Positions 48,520 to 60,157 of a stretch of DNA of 64,000 bases are shown in pieces; position 1 is the stretch's first letter; every line of letters begins with the position of its first letter. Source of the DNA: Burhinus oedicnemus (Eukaryota; Chordata; Aves; Charadriiformes; Burhinidae); assembly GCA_008921705.1 (NCBI GenBank), contig VFFE01007724.1, positions 2,796,127 through 2,860,126 on the forward strand, given 5' to 3'. The position numbers and the translations under genes are program-made. Below the pieces are notes generated by a model. It ran no database searches and was not told the origin of the DNA. It saw only the letters and a list, made by a program, of their open reading frames with translations.

Positions 48520-50349
48520 GAACACGCATTCTTACCTTATGCACAAATAGGCAGGTGTTCTGACATGACTATGCGGGGCAGGCTCATCCGAGTGCTTTAT
48601 TAAGACTGTAGAAGAGCGCACACATCTAAGAGTGCTCACATCTACAAGCTTAGGAATTTCCAATGTAAAATAATTTTTTGTGCATTTTGTGGGAGGAAAG
48701 ACAGTTGCTTATTTTATTTTTACTTTTATCCAATTTTTTTCCTTCAGTCTCTCTCTTTCCTACAGAAATAATTTTCTACTGCAGGGCACTGACTGATGTA
48801 ACCTAGTGTGTATGAGCCATATAAATTAACAGAAACAGAAAATAATGTGCTGCCATGGTTTGATATAGCTTTTAATACTGCTGCATTAATATCCATTGCA
48901 ATGTAAATATTACTGTTTAGAAAATGTTTGACCCTTTCTAATATAGGAGGCTACACTACATTATATCAGACTGTGCTCTGTCATGTTGCAACGTGAAATG
49001 AAGTAACAAGAGGTGACATGAACCTTTGTAAAATACCACAGCGCACTAACCCATTTTTAATGCTGTCAGTATAAACTATGGTAGCAGGTAGAAACAAATC
49101 AAATGTAACATCTGAACAGGAAAATATTGTTAAAATTACCTACAGCCTTCAGTTTATATCTGACTGTCAGGACATCTCTAGCTGGAGTATCAATTCACAC
49201 TAATAAATCGTGCAGTTTTGTGATGAGAATGATTGTGAATCTCATTATAGAGACTGTCACTTCAGTGTTATTTATTGGTACCTCAGACGGCATTGTGGTA
49301 CAGTTAACAATATGGGTTTCATCTTGGTAATTGTCTTGACTAACAATCCCACAGGCCCACCTCGCCTCTCCTCCCAGGTCTAAAAAAGTGAATATTGCAA
49401 TGGTTTGATGAAGTATCCCAGAAGCTTATCTGCCATTTCGCTGTGCAGTATTTTTGTTCCATTTACTCTCAAACTTTTCTCCTCCTAAGCTGCCCCAAAG
49501 CACATTCCTACTGACATGAGATGACCAGCAAGGGGCTTGCTAGCTCTCCTTCATAATTCTTCCCTAAAGACTAACAGCATCCAGCTTTTATGGTCCTGAC
49601 ATTTCAGGAGTCCTAGGGCTTCTTCTGCGAGTGAACCTTGTGCTTGATGCCAAATTATATCCAAAAAGCAAAAGCAGTGTAAAGCTCATGAATTTTATTG
49701 GACACTGTGGTATTAACTGGGCAACCAACTTCACAGTGAAGAGACTGATTCACCGGTACTACTGCTGAGTAGCAAATTCACTGGATCTGGGTTTTTTGGA
49801 CATAAATAATGTTTAAGGCAATTAACAATGGTTTTCAGGCTTGCCCTGATGACTTTATCAAACTGCAATTCTACAGAACAAATGAGGCTTGCAAATACAT
49901 CTATGTAAATAAAAATCCCAGTTTTACAATGAGGTTCTTTGGCATCTGTTGTGCAGCAAGTAGGTCTTGAGCACACTGCTCAATATATATGAATGAGCAC
50001 TATAATAATAAATGTGATTCTTCCGTTTACGCTGGTGAATGCTTCAGCATATTAGGGCTTTCTCTTTCTTGTGACCTTTCTGCTGCGCTTTCTTTCTTCT
50101 CCTGTTGTTCTCTACTCCCCACTGAAAGGAGGATGATTTCAGTGGGGAATATTCCTCAACAACAAGCGGGTGAATCTTGCAATCTGACCCAGTAGCAGGA
50201 CATTTGGGCTTTTTCCAATTTAAGGGATTTTCACAACCATCATAACAGGTAGAGAAAATTCCCACATCTCTCAGTTTTCTAAGTGTTGCTGTCCTGGCAT
50301 TAGATAAATCAGTGATGTGACTTGAGACAGGGTGGTAGAGGCTTTTGTG
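48520..50349. other. Unique non-coding stretch
   Basis: AT-rich, with open frames of at most 81 codons and no motif. No repeat was recognised. Confidence 0.55.
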
Positions 50350-50641
50350 TTGGTAAACAACACAAGAAACAGGGCTCTAGCTGCAGCAAGGGAAGTTCTG
50401 AATAGGTATGAGGAAAAGTATTCATAATGAGGGTGGTCAAACATTGGAACAAGTTGCCCAGAGATGTTTCATAATCTTTGTCCTTGGAGGTATGAAAAAC
50501 ATGACCAGATAAAGCCCCGAGCAACCTGATCCAACTTCAAAGTTAGATTCAGCTTCAAAGTTGGCTCTGCTTTGAAAGGTCATCTTTCCCAGGTGGCCTG
50601 CAGAAGATCCCCTTCCACCCTAAATTTATTCTATGATTCTT
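50350..50641 (+). mobile_element. CR1 LINE, diverged 3' end
   Basis: An older CR1 copy. Landmarks in order are ATGAGGGTGGTCAAACATTGG (ORF2 end), GAACAAGTTGCCCAGAGATG, CCTTGGAGGTATGAAAAACATGACC, GAGCAACCTGATCCAAC, and the tail CCCTTCCACCC...ATTCTATGATTCT. It contains a small local duplication (TTCAAAGTTAGATTCAGCTTCAAAGTTGG). No ORF2 frame survives. Confidence 0.85.
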
Positions 50642-52622
50642 TACCAGCAATTTCACGCTGAACAGTATTCGGTGACCTTCTCATCTGTGTTGATTTGCTA
50701 TAAAGACTGACTTCAAAGGGTTAAATTAATTTTGTTCAGGCTTATAGGATGAACATGAACTGTGGTCTTAGAAGAGTCACATGCTACTGGCTCATCTACT
50801 AGACATATAATGTTACGAATGCTTCTAAACGTACCATGAAAATATGCTAAATTGTATTCATTTTTCACGTTATCTTAAAAACTGAAAGACGTATTCTTTT
50901 TAGTTCATTATTTTTTTGTGTACACTATGAAAGAATTAGGGACTAACCCAGCTTACTGCAGGCCGTCAGATTTCCTCTTTGACCTTGTCTGATATAATCT
51001 CATCTGTTTGTGTTCAAGACTGCTTAAACACCTAAACCTATCCTGCACAAAATAAATATAGGAGAAAAACTCGTAAGAAATGCTCTTTATTCTAAGCCCA
51101 ATGGGCTATCTTTATTCGATAGAGCTAAGTATTTGACTAGTATCTGGTTTTGCAATAAACAGAAGCTGAAATGTAATTTACCAGCTCTTCATGAATTGTT
51201 TATTCATATCCACCCTCGGGATATTCCAGTACTATTGAATTAGTCAGTATGATGTTGACAACTAGTTTATTTTTTTTTCCTCCTAATTTCTGAAATGCGC
51301 TGTTATCCAGTATTTAGATCTGAGAATTAATTATCAAGGACATGTGAGAATTTTGCAAAAAAAACGTAGACAAGTTAAATATAATGGGCCAAATTCTACC
51401 CTGAATTAAACTGGTGCAGCCCAACTCATGACAGCAGAAAGACAGGATGTAGGCAATTAAATATTACTGCAAGATTGTTTTTTCATGTGTGACATTGCTT
51501 TCTAGATCTCCTAAAAATACTCTAGTGTTGGGGGGGATTGGTGGATTGGTTTGTTTTTCTCCCCTGTCGATACAGTGATACAGTAAACTTCTGTAATAAG
51601 AAAGGAAGAAGCAAGCGTAAAAAATCCCTTGGCATCAAATTATTTTTCAGGAAGTTAATAGGGAGTGCTATTTACTTTCCCAATTCACTAGTGAAGGTAG
51701 GGTTGTATTGCTAACCAGTGATACAGGATAGAAAAAAACAATGTTTTCACCAAGGTTTCAGAATGATGAGTTAGAATTTGTGGAAGATCCTGAGAACTGA
51801 TTTGTCCCTGGTCCCCTGGACTACATGGGGCTTACTGATGGGTTTCACTGGGACAAAAACTTCTGCCCAAATACGGGGACTTGAAAAAAACCCAACAACC
51901 GAGACCTAAGAAAATTAAAAAACATATAGATTAAAAGGAGGGTACTAATTAACTGAAATCCATAGCCGCGTTGGTGTTTGACCTGGAAAGATGTGGCAGT
52001 TAACTTCAGAACAGGTAGGACTTGCTTGCAGCAACATAAGATATAAAGATGAGTAGAGGTATAAAATATGAAGAAGAGAGAAGATTGCCATGCATATTTT
52101 CAGTTAATGTTGAGACAGCTGGTGTTGAGAGATTTCACAGGTTAAAAATAACATTCTTACTTTGCTACAATTTTAAATTGCAGCATTCCTTTTTCAAACA
52201 CAGTTACAGCACTGATAAGTTAATATCCTTAAGTATTTATGCTCTAGACTAGTGCAAGACTTTAATATATGGTTAAAATTAAGGATGATTTTTGTGAGGT
52301 TTTCTAAAGCAAGGCCCTGCAGTACACAAATAAAACTTAAAGGTAAATTACACTGTGAAAGTTTTTTAAGCATCTCTATGTTGCCTGCAACCTACATGCT
52401 GCAATACTAAATTAAAAATAACCACCCTCATTTTATTTATCAGGAATCCAATACCAAGAGATGTATTGTGCCATATACTTCCCATAGTGGCAGACATATT
52501 ATTGGAATTATCCCTGACCCTTCCTTTCCCTCCCTATCAGTGTTGCAGCGTAAACTGAAATATCCAACTGACCCCCGATTCTCAGCGGGCTCTGTGAGAA
52601 CTCAGACAACATCTGTCATTCA
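50642..52622. other. Unique non-coding stretch with one old repeat arm
   Basis: AT-rich, with open frames of at most 67 codons. An old palindromic-repeat arm at 51386-51430 is listed separately. I see nothing else. Confidence 0.5.
51386..51430. repeat. Degenerate arm of an old palindromic repeat
   Basis: GGGCCAAATTCTACCCTGAATT followed by AAACTGGTGCAGCC matches the left-arm type of the family at 22142-22248 (GGGCCARATTCTG...CTGGTGTAA). The right arm is not recognisable. Confidence 0.45.
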
Positions 52623-52627
52623 CTGGG
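52623..52627. repeat. Target-site duplication, left (CTGGG)
   Basis: CTGGG directly left of the LTR is repeated at 53327-53331. Confidence 0.85.
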
Positions 52628-53326
52628 TGTCGTGGTTTGGGCCAGATTGGCCCAATCCGATGGAACGACAGATGCTCTCTCTCTCTCCTGCTCCGCTCAG
52701 GAGACAGGAAAAAGAGGGGAAAGAAAAGAGAGAAAAAGAGAGACTTAAGTATTTAGTAGGAAATGAAATATACAAAGCCGTATCAAGCTCCCAGGATGAC
52801 AATCACGTCACCAGCAGGCTCAGGGGAAGTCCCAGACTGGACTCAGTGACGGACAGGAACTGGATTCCGGATCTGGAGTCAGGATTAGGATCAGGATCAA
52901 AGGTGGATGCAGAGACCGAGTCCTCCCAGGACGCCGGCCATTGAAGAAAAAGAGGCTGACCCTTTGATCCCTCAGCTTTTACACTGAGCATGAGGCAGAT
53001 GGGATGGAACACCCTGTTGGTCAGCTTTGGGTCACCTGTCCTGTCCACTCCTCCCCGCAGGTGTGACCCCTCTACGCTTTTCCGCTTCTGACCCTCCAAC
53101 GGGGCAAGTAGCAAAGTTGGCTGTCCTTGGTTGCCATAGCAATAAGTATAAGCCAGAGCCTCTCTGCATACCGTTCCTTGGCATCAGCCATAAACATGGG
53201 TCTTATCACTCTGAGAACGAACGGTTTCCTGCACAACATGCTGTTAATTTCAGCAGTTAGAAGAGGCCCAGCTAACAAGCAAAGTTACTGAACAAAATTG
53301 GTCCTGCTTTACCTCAAACCAGGACA
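52628..53326 (-). mobile_element. Solo LTR, avian ERVL-like endogenous retrovirus
   Basis: A 699-bp long terminal repeat bounded by TGTCGTGGTTTG and CAAACCAGGACA (inverted repeat, 11 of 12) and by identical CTGGG target duplications, so its borders are exact. In the family the TGTCCTGGTTTG end is the 5' end, which places the LTR on the minus strand. The interior differs clearly from the LTR at 8282, although the termini are related, so the two are different subfamilies. A short AGGATT/AGGATC hexamer tandem lies at about 52880-52900. A 158-codon open frame on + (52468-52944) and a 103-codon one on - cross the LTR and are not retroviral genes. No gag, pol or env is present. Confidence 0.92.
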
Positions 53327-53331
53327 CTGGG
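53327..53331. repeat. Target-site duplication, right (CTGGG)
   Basis: A perfect copy of CTGGG at 52623-52627. Confidence 0.85.
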
Positions 53332-54480
53332 GCTATTTTAAAAAATTATAATCCTTTACATTAAGAATCCTCTAATTGATAAATATCCTCGGTGGGGAAA
53401 AGGACCAGATTCAGTTCCAAGCTTCCCCCTTAAAGAAGCAGCCCCCAAGTAACGCTGGCTTGAGCCCCGCCTTGGCATGCCCTGCCCCCTGGCTGGACTT
53501 GGGGGATGCCTGCTTGCAAGCCGAGAGTCTAGGGTTAACAGGATAGATTTTTATTTAAGAGGAATGCAGTCATTGTGGCATTACGTAGGCAGACCCTCAT
53601 CAGAGTGCCCTGTCAAAGCTGTTCTCCGTGATGCCTACCCCGTCAATCTCTGCGTCTCGTGACAAGTCCCGTATCACCAGGGCTCTTGTCACAGCTGCTT
53701 CCGTGCCTGGGCTCCGACTTGCTCGTGACGGTAATCTCTGCAGTGCTCGGCTCTGGGGACTGAGGAAACAGCAGTCGGAATCCCAACTTAGACCTTACCC
53801 ACCGAGGTGATCCAGAGCCTTTTTCCTTCCTCTCCCTTTGCCCGAAGCGCTGTTACTCAGTCACTCAGACGTCACTGGCTGTGGCACTGCTGGGAATTGC
53901 CCATCCCCTGGACATACTGGCTAGAGGTTGTGTCAGTGTGGTCATGTCATTAAAGCCCAACAGCTTTTCTGTTTGCAAGACTACTACATTTGTGCCCATC
54001 ACATACAGCTTATTGCGTATTTAGCTGTTTGAGCAACAGGCAATTTTCCTGGTGGTTACTCCAATTTTTAATTAATCGATCTGTATTGTGTTGAGTCCTG
54101 CCCTTTTTCCATAAGCAAGAAATTACTCTCTATGTAGTTATTAGACCTTCAGCTTTCCTACCCACTTCGTGCAATTACGTCCAGAGACTCTGTGACTAAC
54201 ACTCTGTAATAAGCAGCCTTTCTTATTTCTCATATGTGAAATCATTCTCATATTGGATATGCTGATGTAGTATTTGAATCCCCAGGTTTACAGAAATCGC
54301 ATTTCCTTCTTTAACCTTCTTGTGACACTGCTCAGAGCTCCTGTTTATCCCTGGCACTTTCAGCAGCACAATAACTCCATCATAAATGTCCTGCTTCATT
54401 GCATTCCTGCTGCAATAATTAGATCGCACTTCGGCTCGGTCTTAGTCCCAGCTATTTATGATGACCATGTGGCAAAGCAT

Positions 54481-54510
54481 GGAGGTTTCTCCTCTGGAGG
54501 TTTCTCCTCT
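54481..54510. repeat. 15-bp perfect tandem duplication
   Basis: The unit GGAGGTTTCTCCTCT occurs twice head to tail. It looks like a simple replication-slippage duplication. Confidence 0.9.
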
Positions 54511-55604
54511 GGATCTTTGGGCTGGCAGTCTAGAAGGGCAGAGGTCTGCCTCCGGAATTCAAGTTTTACACAAATTAGAGAGTTTTACATATGAATTACA
54601 GAAAGTGTGAGAACAAGCTAAGCTGTCACAAGTCCTAGTAGCCACGGTTATCTTGTCCATTCATTATGAAGCACGAATATTCAATTCACCCACAACTTCA
54701 AAGCATGAGGGCAGCCTAACAAAAACATTTGTAACGGGCTAAACATCTTTCTGATCTCTGCTGCCTAGCCACGATTGCCCACTAAGGAATGGTAGTGTTC
54801 CTTTGGGAGATCAGTCTAGGATTCAGCAAGTCTCTCAACACTCCAGAACTCGGGAACCTCTCCCTGGTCATCAGCAGGTGTCAGCACTGAAGTCTCAATG
54901 CCTTTCAAGTTTCAGATTACATAGTATATAGCTCTAAAGTTCAAGTCTTTGCACCATGGGGCTGCAGAGTAATGCAGATCTGGCAGGAAGGAAAACATCA
55001 CATCATTCCAGCTTTAGAAGTCTTCTTACCCTTTCTAGCTCTTGTCCTCTATTGTATGAAATGCAAAGTGCCTTTGAGAAAGCATCATTTATTAATAAGA
55101 TATATTCTTTTAGATTTTGGCAGGTTACATTCCAAAAAAAGACCCAGTGTGTCCTTATGTAATGAAACACTGCACAATTCTTGTCTCACCTCCTGCCACT
55201 GCTTTTAGAAATGGGTGGAAATGAGTAATTACCCATAAATGGTAGGCATTTCTCCATTACTTACAGAGAGTATTTGGCAGTGATCTTTTAGGCTTTAAAT
55301 GCTTTTTTAAAAGCTAATACCATTCATAGACCTGCCAGTTTCAGAACTTTAACAAGTGTCCCCTAAACTCTTCAACCAATTTATTACAAAATTACTCCAT
55401 CTTTTAAATTCAGCTCTGTTTACCTCTGTCTCTCTCTGTGCTTCGTATTTAAACCATTATTATGGAGTTCTTCATATATGCCAGAATACGAGAACATGAA
55501 ACTAAAGATTGCTCTGATTACCGTAATTTAAAAGAAGAAAAGTTTGTGTCACCTGTAATTCAGGCAAGAGTTGAAGAAACACTAACCTGCTGCAGTGACA
55601 CTGA

Positions 55605-55624
55605 CATCATCATGACATCATCAT
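55605..55624. repeat. Short tandem (CATCATGA-type)
   Basis: GACATCATCAT is repeated twice head to tail, near 55603-55624. Confidence 0.75.
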
Positions 55625-56054
55625 GGCATGCTTAGGTTCGACTTCTCAGTGTAATGAATGGGAGAAGAGGGCATCTTGCAGCTTTCCCAACAGCCCCTCA
55701 CCAGCAGCTTGTTATGATGGCTTGGGACTCCTGGGATGGGAAGCCACTGCCCGCATGGGCTTGTTCCTGGGGCCAGTGAGGCATCCCCACCTCCAGGCAG
55801 ATGTTGCTGAGCCAGCTGTTTGTGCTCTGCATCCATATAATAAAGCTGCGTGGCAGCGTGCCATTTTCGCTGGGTTACCACAGGAATTTTTCTGGTCCTT
55901 CAGTTATTCCCATACATCTTGAATGCATGGCTGAGTTTTCAAGTTACAATTTGACCTGTATCTGCAGTTATTTTTCATGTAACAGCATAGCTGAAGTGCT
56001 CTGTTTTAGAGACCTTCTCTCTTCAAATGTGACCTCATATATGGTGACTGGACT

Positions 56055-56412
56055 AATAGAATCATAGAATAGTTTGGATTGGAAGGGACATTTAAAGGTC
56101 ATTTAATCTAACCCCCCTCCAATGAGGATGGACATGTTCAACCAGATCAGGTTGCTCAGAGCCCTGTCCAATCTGACCTTGAATGTTTCTAGGGATGGGG
56201 CATCTACCACCTCTCTGGGCAACCTGGGCCAGTGTTTCACCACCCTCAGCGTAAAAAACGTCTTCCTTATATCTAGCCTAAGTCCAGTTTAAAGCCATTA
56301 CCCCTTGTCCTATTGCAACAGGCCCCACTAAAAAGTTTGTCCCCATCTTTCTTGAAAGCCCCCTTTAAGTACTGAAAGGCCGCAATAAGGTCTCCCGGAG
56401 TCTGCCCTTCTC
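56055..56412 (-). mobile_element. CR1 LINE, 5'-truncated 3' end
   Basis: On the + strand it opens with ATAGAATCATAGAATAGTTTGG (the reversed octamer tail) and runs through GGTTGCTCAGAGCCCTGTCC, ACCACCTCTCTGGGCAACC and CATTACCCCTTGTCCTATTGC to CGCAATAAGGTCTCCCGGAG, i.e. the 3' UTR and ORF2 end in reverse complement. It is a different subfamily from its neighbour at 56659. No open ORF2 frame of note survives. Confidence 0.94.
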
Positions 56413-56658
56413 GGTTATAGTTATAAAGTAGCTATAAACTTCATAAAGCCAAATTCCAGCTGCAATCACAGATTTGGGAATGTATTTCTTCTGATGGTAT
56501 CAAAAAGCTGGACTTTTCAGGAATAGTAAAGGGCCATTTCTTTTTTCCTTGCTCTGTTTAGGAGCATGCCAGAGGCAGATATGCTAGTTACAGAAAATAG
56601 TTTGTACTGTAGAAAGTGCAGTTTTAACACTGAAACCCAATAGATTTATAACTTTTTC
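56413..56658. other. Unique spacer between two CR1 copies
   Basis: 246 bp of AT-rich sequence without repeat or gene features, separating two same-strand CR1 copies. Confidence 0.6.
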
Positions 56659-56755
56659 ATAGAACCATAGAACAGAATCATGGAATCAGTTAGGTTGGAA
56701 AAGACCTTTAAGATCATCTAGTCCAACCACTGACCCTACTCTAACAGGTCCACCA

Positions 56756-57025
56756 CTAAACCATGTCTCTAAGCACCACATCTACATGACTTTTAAACAC
56801 AGCTAGCAATGGTGACTCAGCCACCTCCCTGGGCAGCCTGTTCCAATGTTTCATAACTCTTTCAGTGAAAAAATTTTTCCTCATGTCCAGCCTAAACCTC
56901 CCCTGGCGCAGCTTGAACTCGTTTCCTCTTGTCATATTGCTAGTTCCTTGAGAGAAGAGATCAGCACCCATCTCACTACAACCGCCTTTCAGGTAGTTGT
57001 AGAGAGCAGTAAGGTCTTCCTTCAA
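56756..57025 (-). pseudogene. CR1 ORF2 C-terminal fragment
   Basis: The native C-terminal part of the same ORF2: [60 protein letters not shown], ending in VDVVLRDMV and a stop. It overlaps the upstream frame by about 50 bases because of a small indel in the region 56990-57040. Its Met is internal. Confidence 0.88.
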
Positions 57026-57449
57026 CCTTCTCCAGACTAAACAATCCTAATTCCCTCAGCCGCTCCTCATAAGACACGTTCTCCAGACCCCTCACCAGCT
57101 TTGTTGCCCTTCTCTGGACACGCTCCAGCACCTCAATGTCCCTCCTATACCATGGCACCCAGAACTGAACACAGTCCTCAAGCTGCGGCCTCACCAGCGC
57201 TGAGTACAGGGGCACAATCACTTCCCTTCTCCTACTGGCCATGCTATTCTTGATACAGGCCAAGATGCCATTGGCCTTCTTGGTTACCTGGGCGCACTGT
57301 TGGCTCATGTTCAGCCGCCTGTCCACCAGGACCCCCAGATCCTTTTCTGCCAGGCAGCTTTCCAGCCACTCCTCCCCAAGCCTGTAGCGTTGCCTGGGCT
57401 TGTTGTGACCAAAGTGCAGGACCCAGCACTTGGCCTTGTCAAACCTCAT
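56976..57449 (-). pseudogene. CR1 ORF2 fragment, RT thumb/C-terminal region (157 codons)
   Basis: The best-preserved protein relic in the window. In order the frame shows [87 protein letters not shown] and [15 protein letters not shown]. These are hallmark stretches of the region following the reverse transcriptase core in CR1 ORF2. The catalytic aspartate box and the endonuclease are absent because of the 5' truncation. Near the end the frame leaves ORF2 ([14 protein letters not shown]), and the native frame continues in the overlapping frame at 56756-57025. It is non-functional. Confidence 0.9.
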
Positions 57450-57719
57450 ACAGTTGGCTTTTCTTCGTTCCTCATAGAGGTATTGAATTATTACATAATC
57501 TCCAGTAATATAAACTAATATACTATAATTTTATGTACAAATTATTTTAGTTATTGTTTCATTTTCTGATGGTTTTATTTCCATTGTCTTCTTTTCTTCA
57601 TCAGGCCACTATAAGTAGTAACCACTTGCGTGTAGGGACCACTTTGGACAATAGCCCAGCCTAGCTTCAGAGTTTCAGGTATTGATAGAGCAGGAATTGT
57701 ACGTTGGCTAATTCTCTTA

Positions 57720-57850
57720 GCTGTCTTTTGTGTGTATGCATATAAATATCTATGTATACAGAGAAAGAGATAATATTTATAGAGAGAGTATATTTGAGGG
57801 TGTATTTAAGGCTGTATTTTTATATATATATTATTTATATAATATTAATT
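57720..57850. repeat. AT-rich low-complexity / TA-rich stretch
   Basis: TGTATGCATATAAATATC..., then GA-rich units and TATATATATATTATTTATATAATATT. It is a decayed simple repeat. Confidence 0.7.
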
Positions 57851-60125
57851 TAAATTTAATGGACTTTTCCATGTGCCAAGGAAAAATTCCCTGCTTTTGC
57901 CCTGAGTAAACTCAGTGAAATTAGATAAGGTCAAGTTATTTAAACTTGGGGATTTCAAACACAAGATAAGTAAACAGACTTGAAGAAAATGGCAAGAACA
58001 CTGGCATCATCAGACATGCTATAGAAACATTAAAACTGCATCTGTCTAAAGCATGTGTAATAGGGCAAGAGAATGATACGCATACACCAGCTGATATAAT
58101 AGGAATGACTGTTGGAGAGGCAGTAGGGATCAGATTTAGACTCAGTATGTTAGTTGTCCTTCTGTCTTACTGATCAACAGCAGTACTATATCTAGCTCAG
58201 CTTTTATTCTGTGAGTACTATAATACGCTTTTGCTTCAACTAAGGAGAATTTCTGATGAACGCAAAGCCCCACTTCCTTTTGCCTTTGGTTTTACCATCA
58301 CTCGATTAATTTATTTGAGCGTGCTGAACTTAAGGACTTAAGCTAAAAATAAAAATAAAAGAATCTTTCATTCTGCCAATGCAACTGAAATGCTACTGAG
58401 CAATGGTGGTGTTCAAACAAAGCCCGAATTACTAGTGCAGTGCAAATATTGTCAGGTTAAGTAAGAGTTCATTTAGTTCTGCAGGCTTAATTTTGTTCAG
58501 ACAGAGGAGGCTTCTCTGTTCACATTTACATTTTCTAGGATATACACTTGCCAGTTTTGTGAAATGAAGGGCAAGAACAAGGTTCTCACCCAGTGGATTC
58601 TGGACGCTGTAAGAGTATCTTCCCTAATTTCTGTGGGTGTTGAACCAAAAGGCTGCAATGCAATGTATTGCAAAACTGCCACAGGGAACCTTTTTGTTAC
58701 AAAATATATAATGAGACCATAGGTGTTTTAGCAGAGTTTTGAGTCTTCTAATCTTAGCATGATGTGGGTGGAAGTAAGGGGGTTTTGTGCTTCCTGTCAT
58801 AATGCATAGAAAAAGTATTTGAAATTGGAGTAGTTTGAACTATTTTCTGCAGTTAGTACTCAAAATAAATAATCTTTGCTAACTTGGTAGAAATGATTGA
58901 TTATTCCCTAAGCACCACTTTGTAGCTGGAACACGGAGACTTGCTGGTGTGCTTGAAACAGCATAAACAACCCTTCGCTTTATAACTTCAGCTAAGCATT
59001 AATTACTCAAGAGTTTTACCACTAAGTGTTATGGTATTGATTAATAGGTTGGAATCTGAAAGTTTTAAAACTCTCTCTCAATGCCCACATAGTGCACGTC
59101 TGAGAGCGTGGGGAATGCTCAGAGCTCGGGTTTCAGTACATCTCCCATTAATTCTCATTAAATAGCTCCCATTCTTCATCTCTTCCAGGATCTAAAGTGA
59201 TTGCAACAGATTTCATGGATTTCACATTCAAAAATAACTTTGACAGGCACGATAAAAAGGTATCTTTATTTAGCATAGGTTAGATGTGAATACAAAAGAC
59301 ATCTGATAATTAAAGACGTGGGTTTGGGGGCTGGAGAGGAATGCCATTCATGGTTTAGGACTAAATGATGCCTATTTGCTTTCTGACTGATGAGCTCTAG
59401 TGGTGGCAATTATCGACATTGCTCCTGCAAGATAAGTCTGCTGTCCCTCTCCTCCACCGAGGTGGCAGGGCAAGATGTTTGTCCCCGTGTGTTGCTCCAG
59501 TTCCCAACCTTGTGCGTGACCTTAAACCACCAGTGCGATGCACTTGCGCGCAGATGCCGGACTGTAAGCTCACCCAGCTGTGGTCCGTGCAAGTGCTGCC
59601 TTGTATTGACTTTCCTCTGGTCGTCAAACGTGAGTCAGTTTTCCCTCTTAGAAGAGACTATGGGGGGATTAGCTTTCCAAGCATGTCGTGACAGAGAGAG
59701 TTACTGGAACTTCCTAAAAAAAATCTGCGATAAGGCTTGATTAGAAGGAAATAAGCAAAATCGGAAGTGTCATGAATGACACTGAACTTTGTTCTTTCTT
59801 AAGGGCTGGGTAGAAAGCCCCGGTGAAGCTGGGCTGTTACGCTGGGCTGATGAGGCTGAGTGCAGATACCAGGGGAAGGCTTTGTGTGCGATGGAAACAT
59901 ATATGCAGTTCCCAAGAAAGATCCACAAAAGCAGTGGATATTTAAAAACACCAGAAGAAAGATAACTGCAGTTGTGCTTTTTCATTACAAACAGGATCCT
60001 AACATTTAAAGTAAGTATCCCTGCCATAGTCTTCAACAGAAGATCAAACCGCTATCATTTTAACATCAAAAAGCATATTCTGATATTTTTTTTTCAGCGA
60101 GAAACACCCCTTGCTGTGTCGGTTT

Positions 60126-60157
60126 TTTTTTTCTTTTTTCATTTTTTTTTTTCTTTT
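60126..60157. repeat. T-rich low-complexity run
   Basis: Three T runs of 6 to 11 are separated by single C or CA. No function is inferred. Confidence 0.75.

Larger units (their letters stand above)
53332..56054. other. Unique non-coding stretch
   Basis: Mixed composition, with somewhat GC-richer parts at about 53400-53870 and 55640-55870. Open frames of up to 106 codons (54274-54594, +) lack motifs, and that one spans the short tandem at 54481. No mobile element was recognised. Confidence 0.5.
56659..57461 (-). mobile_element. CR1 LINE, longest copy in the window
   Basis: About 800 bp. The 3' end is to the left with the reversed octamer tail (CATAGAACCATAGAACAGAATC) and the 3' UTR box AAAGACCTTTAAGATCATCTAG. 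ORF2 is read on the minus strand. Because of a frame break near 56976-57025 it appears as two overlapping open frames, 56976-57449 (upstream part) and 56756-57025 (C-terminal part). The right end, at about CCTCATACAGTTGGC, is a 5' truncation after the reverse transcriptase core. The copy is comparatively well preserved, so it is among the younger ones here. Confidence 0.95.

Noticed and set aside
52468..52944. 158-codon plus-strand frame
   Set aside because: It runs from unique sequence into the solo LTR on the antisense strand. LTRs do not encode such a protein, and there is no retroviral gene homology.
59390..59740. 116-codon frame with overlapping frames on both strands
   Set aside because: Cys/Ser-rich with no recognisable motif and no splice context. 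Several mutually overlapping frames point to composition rather than coding.
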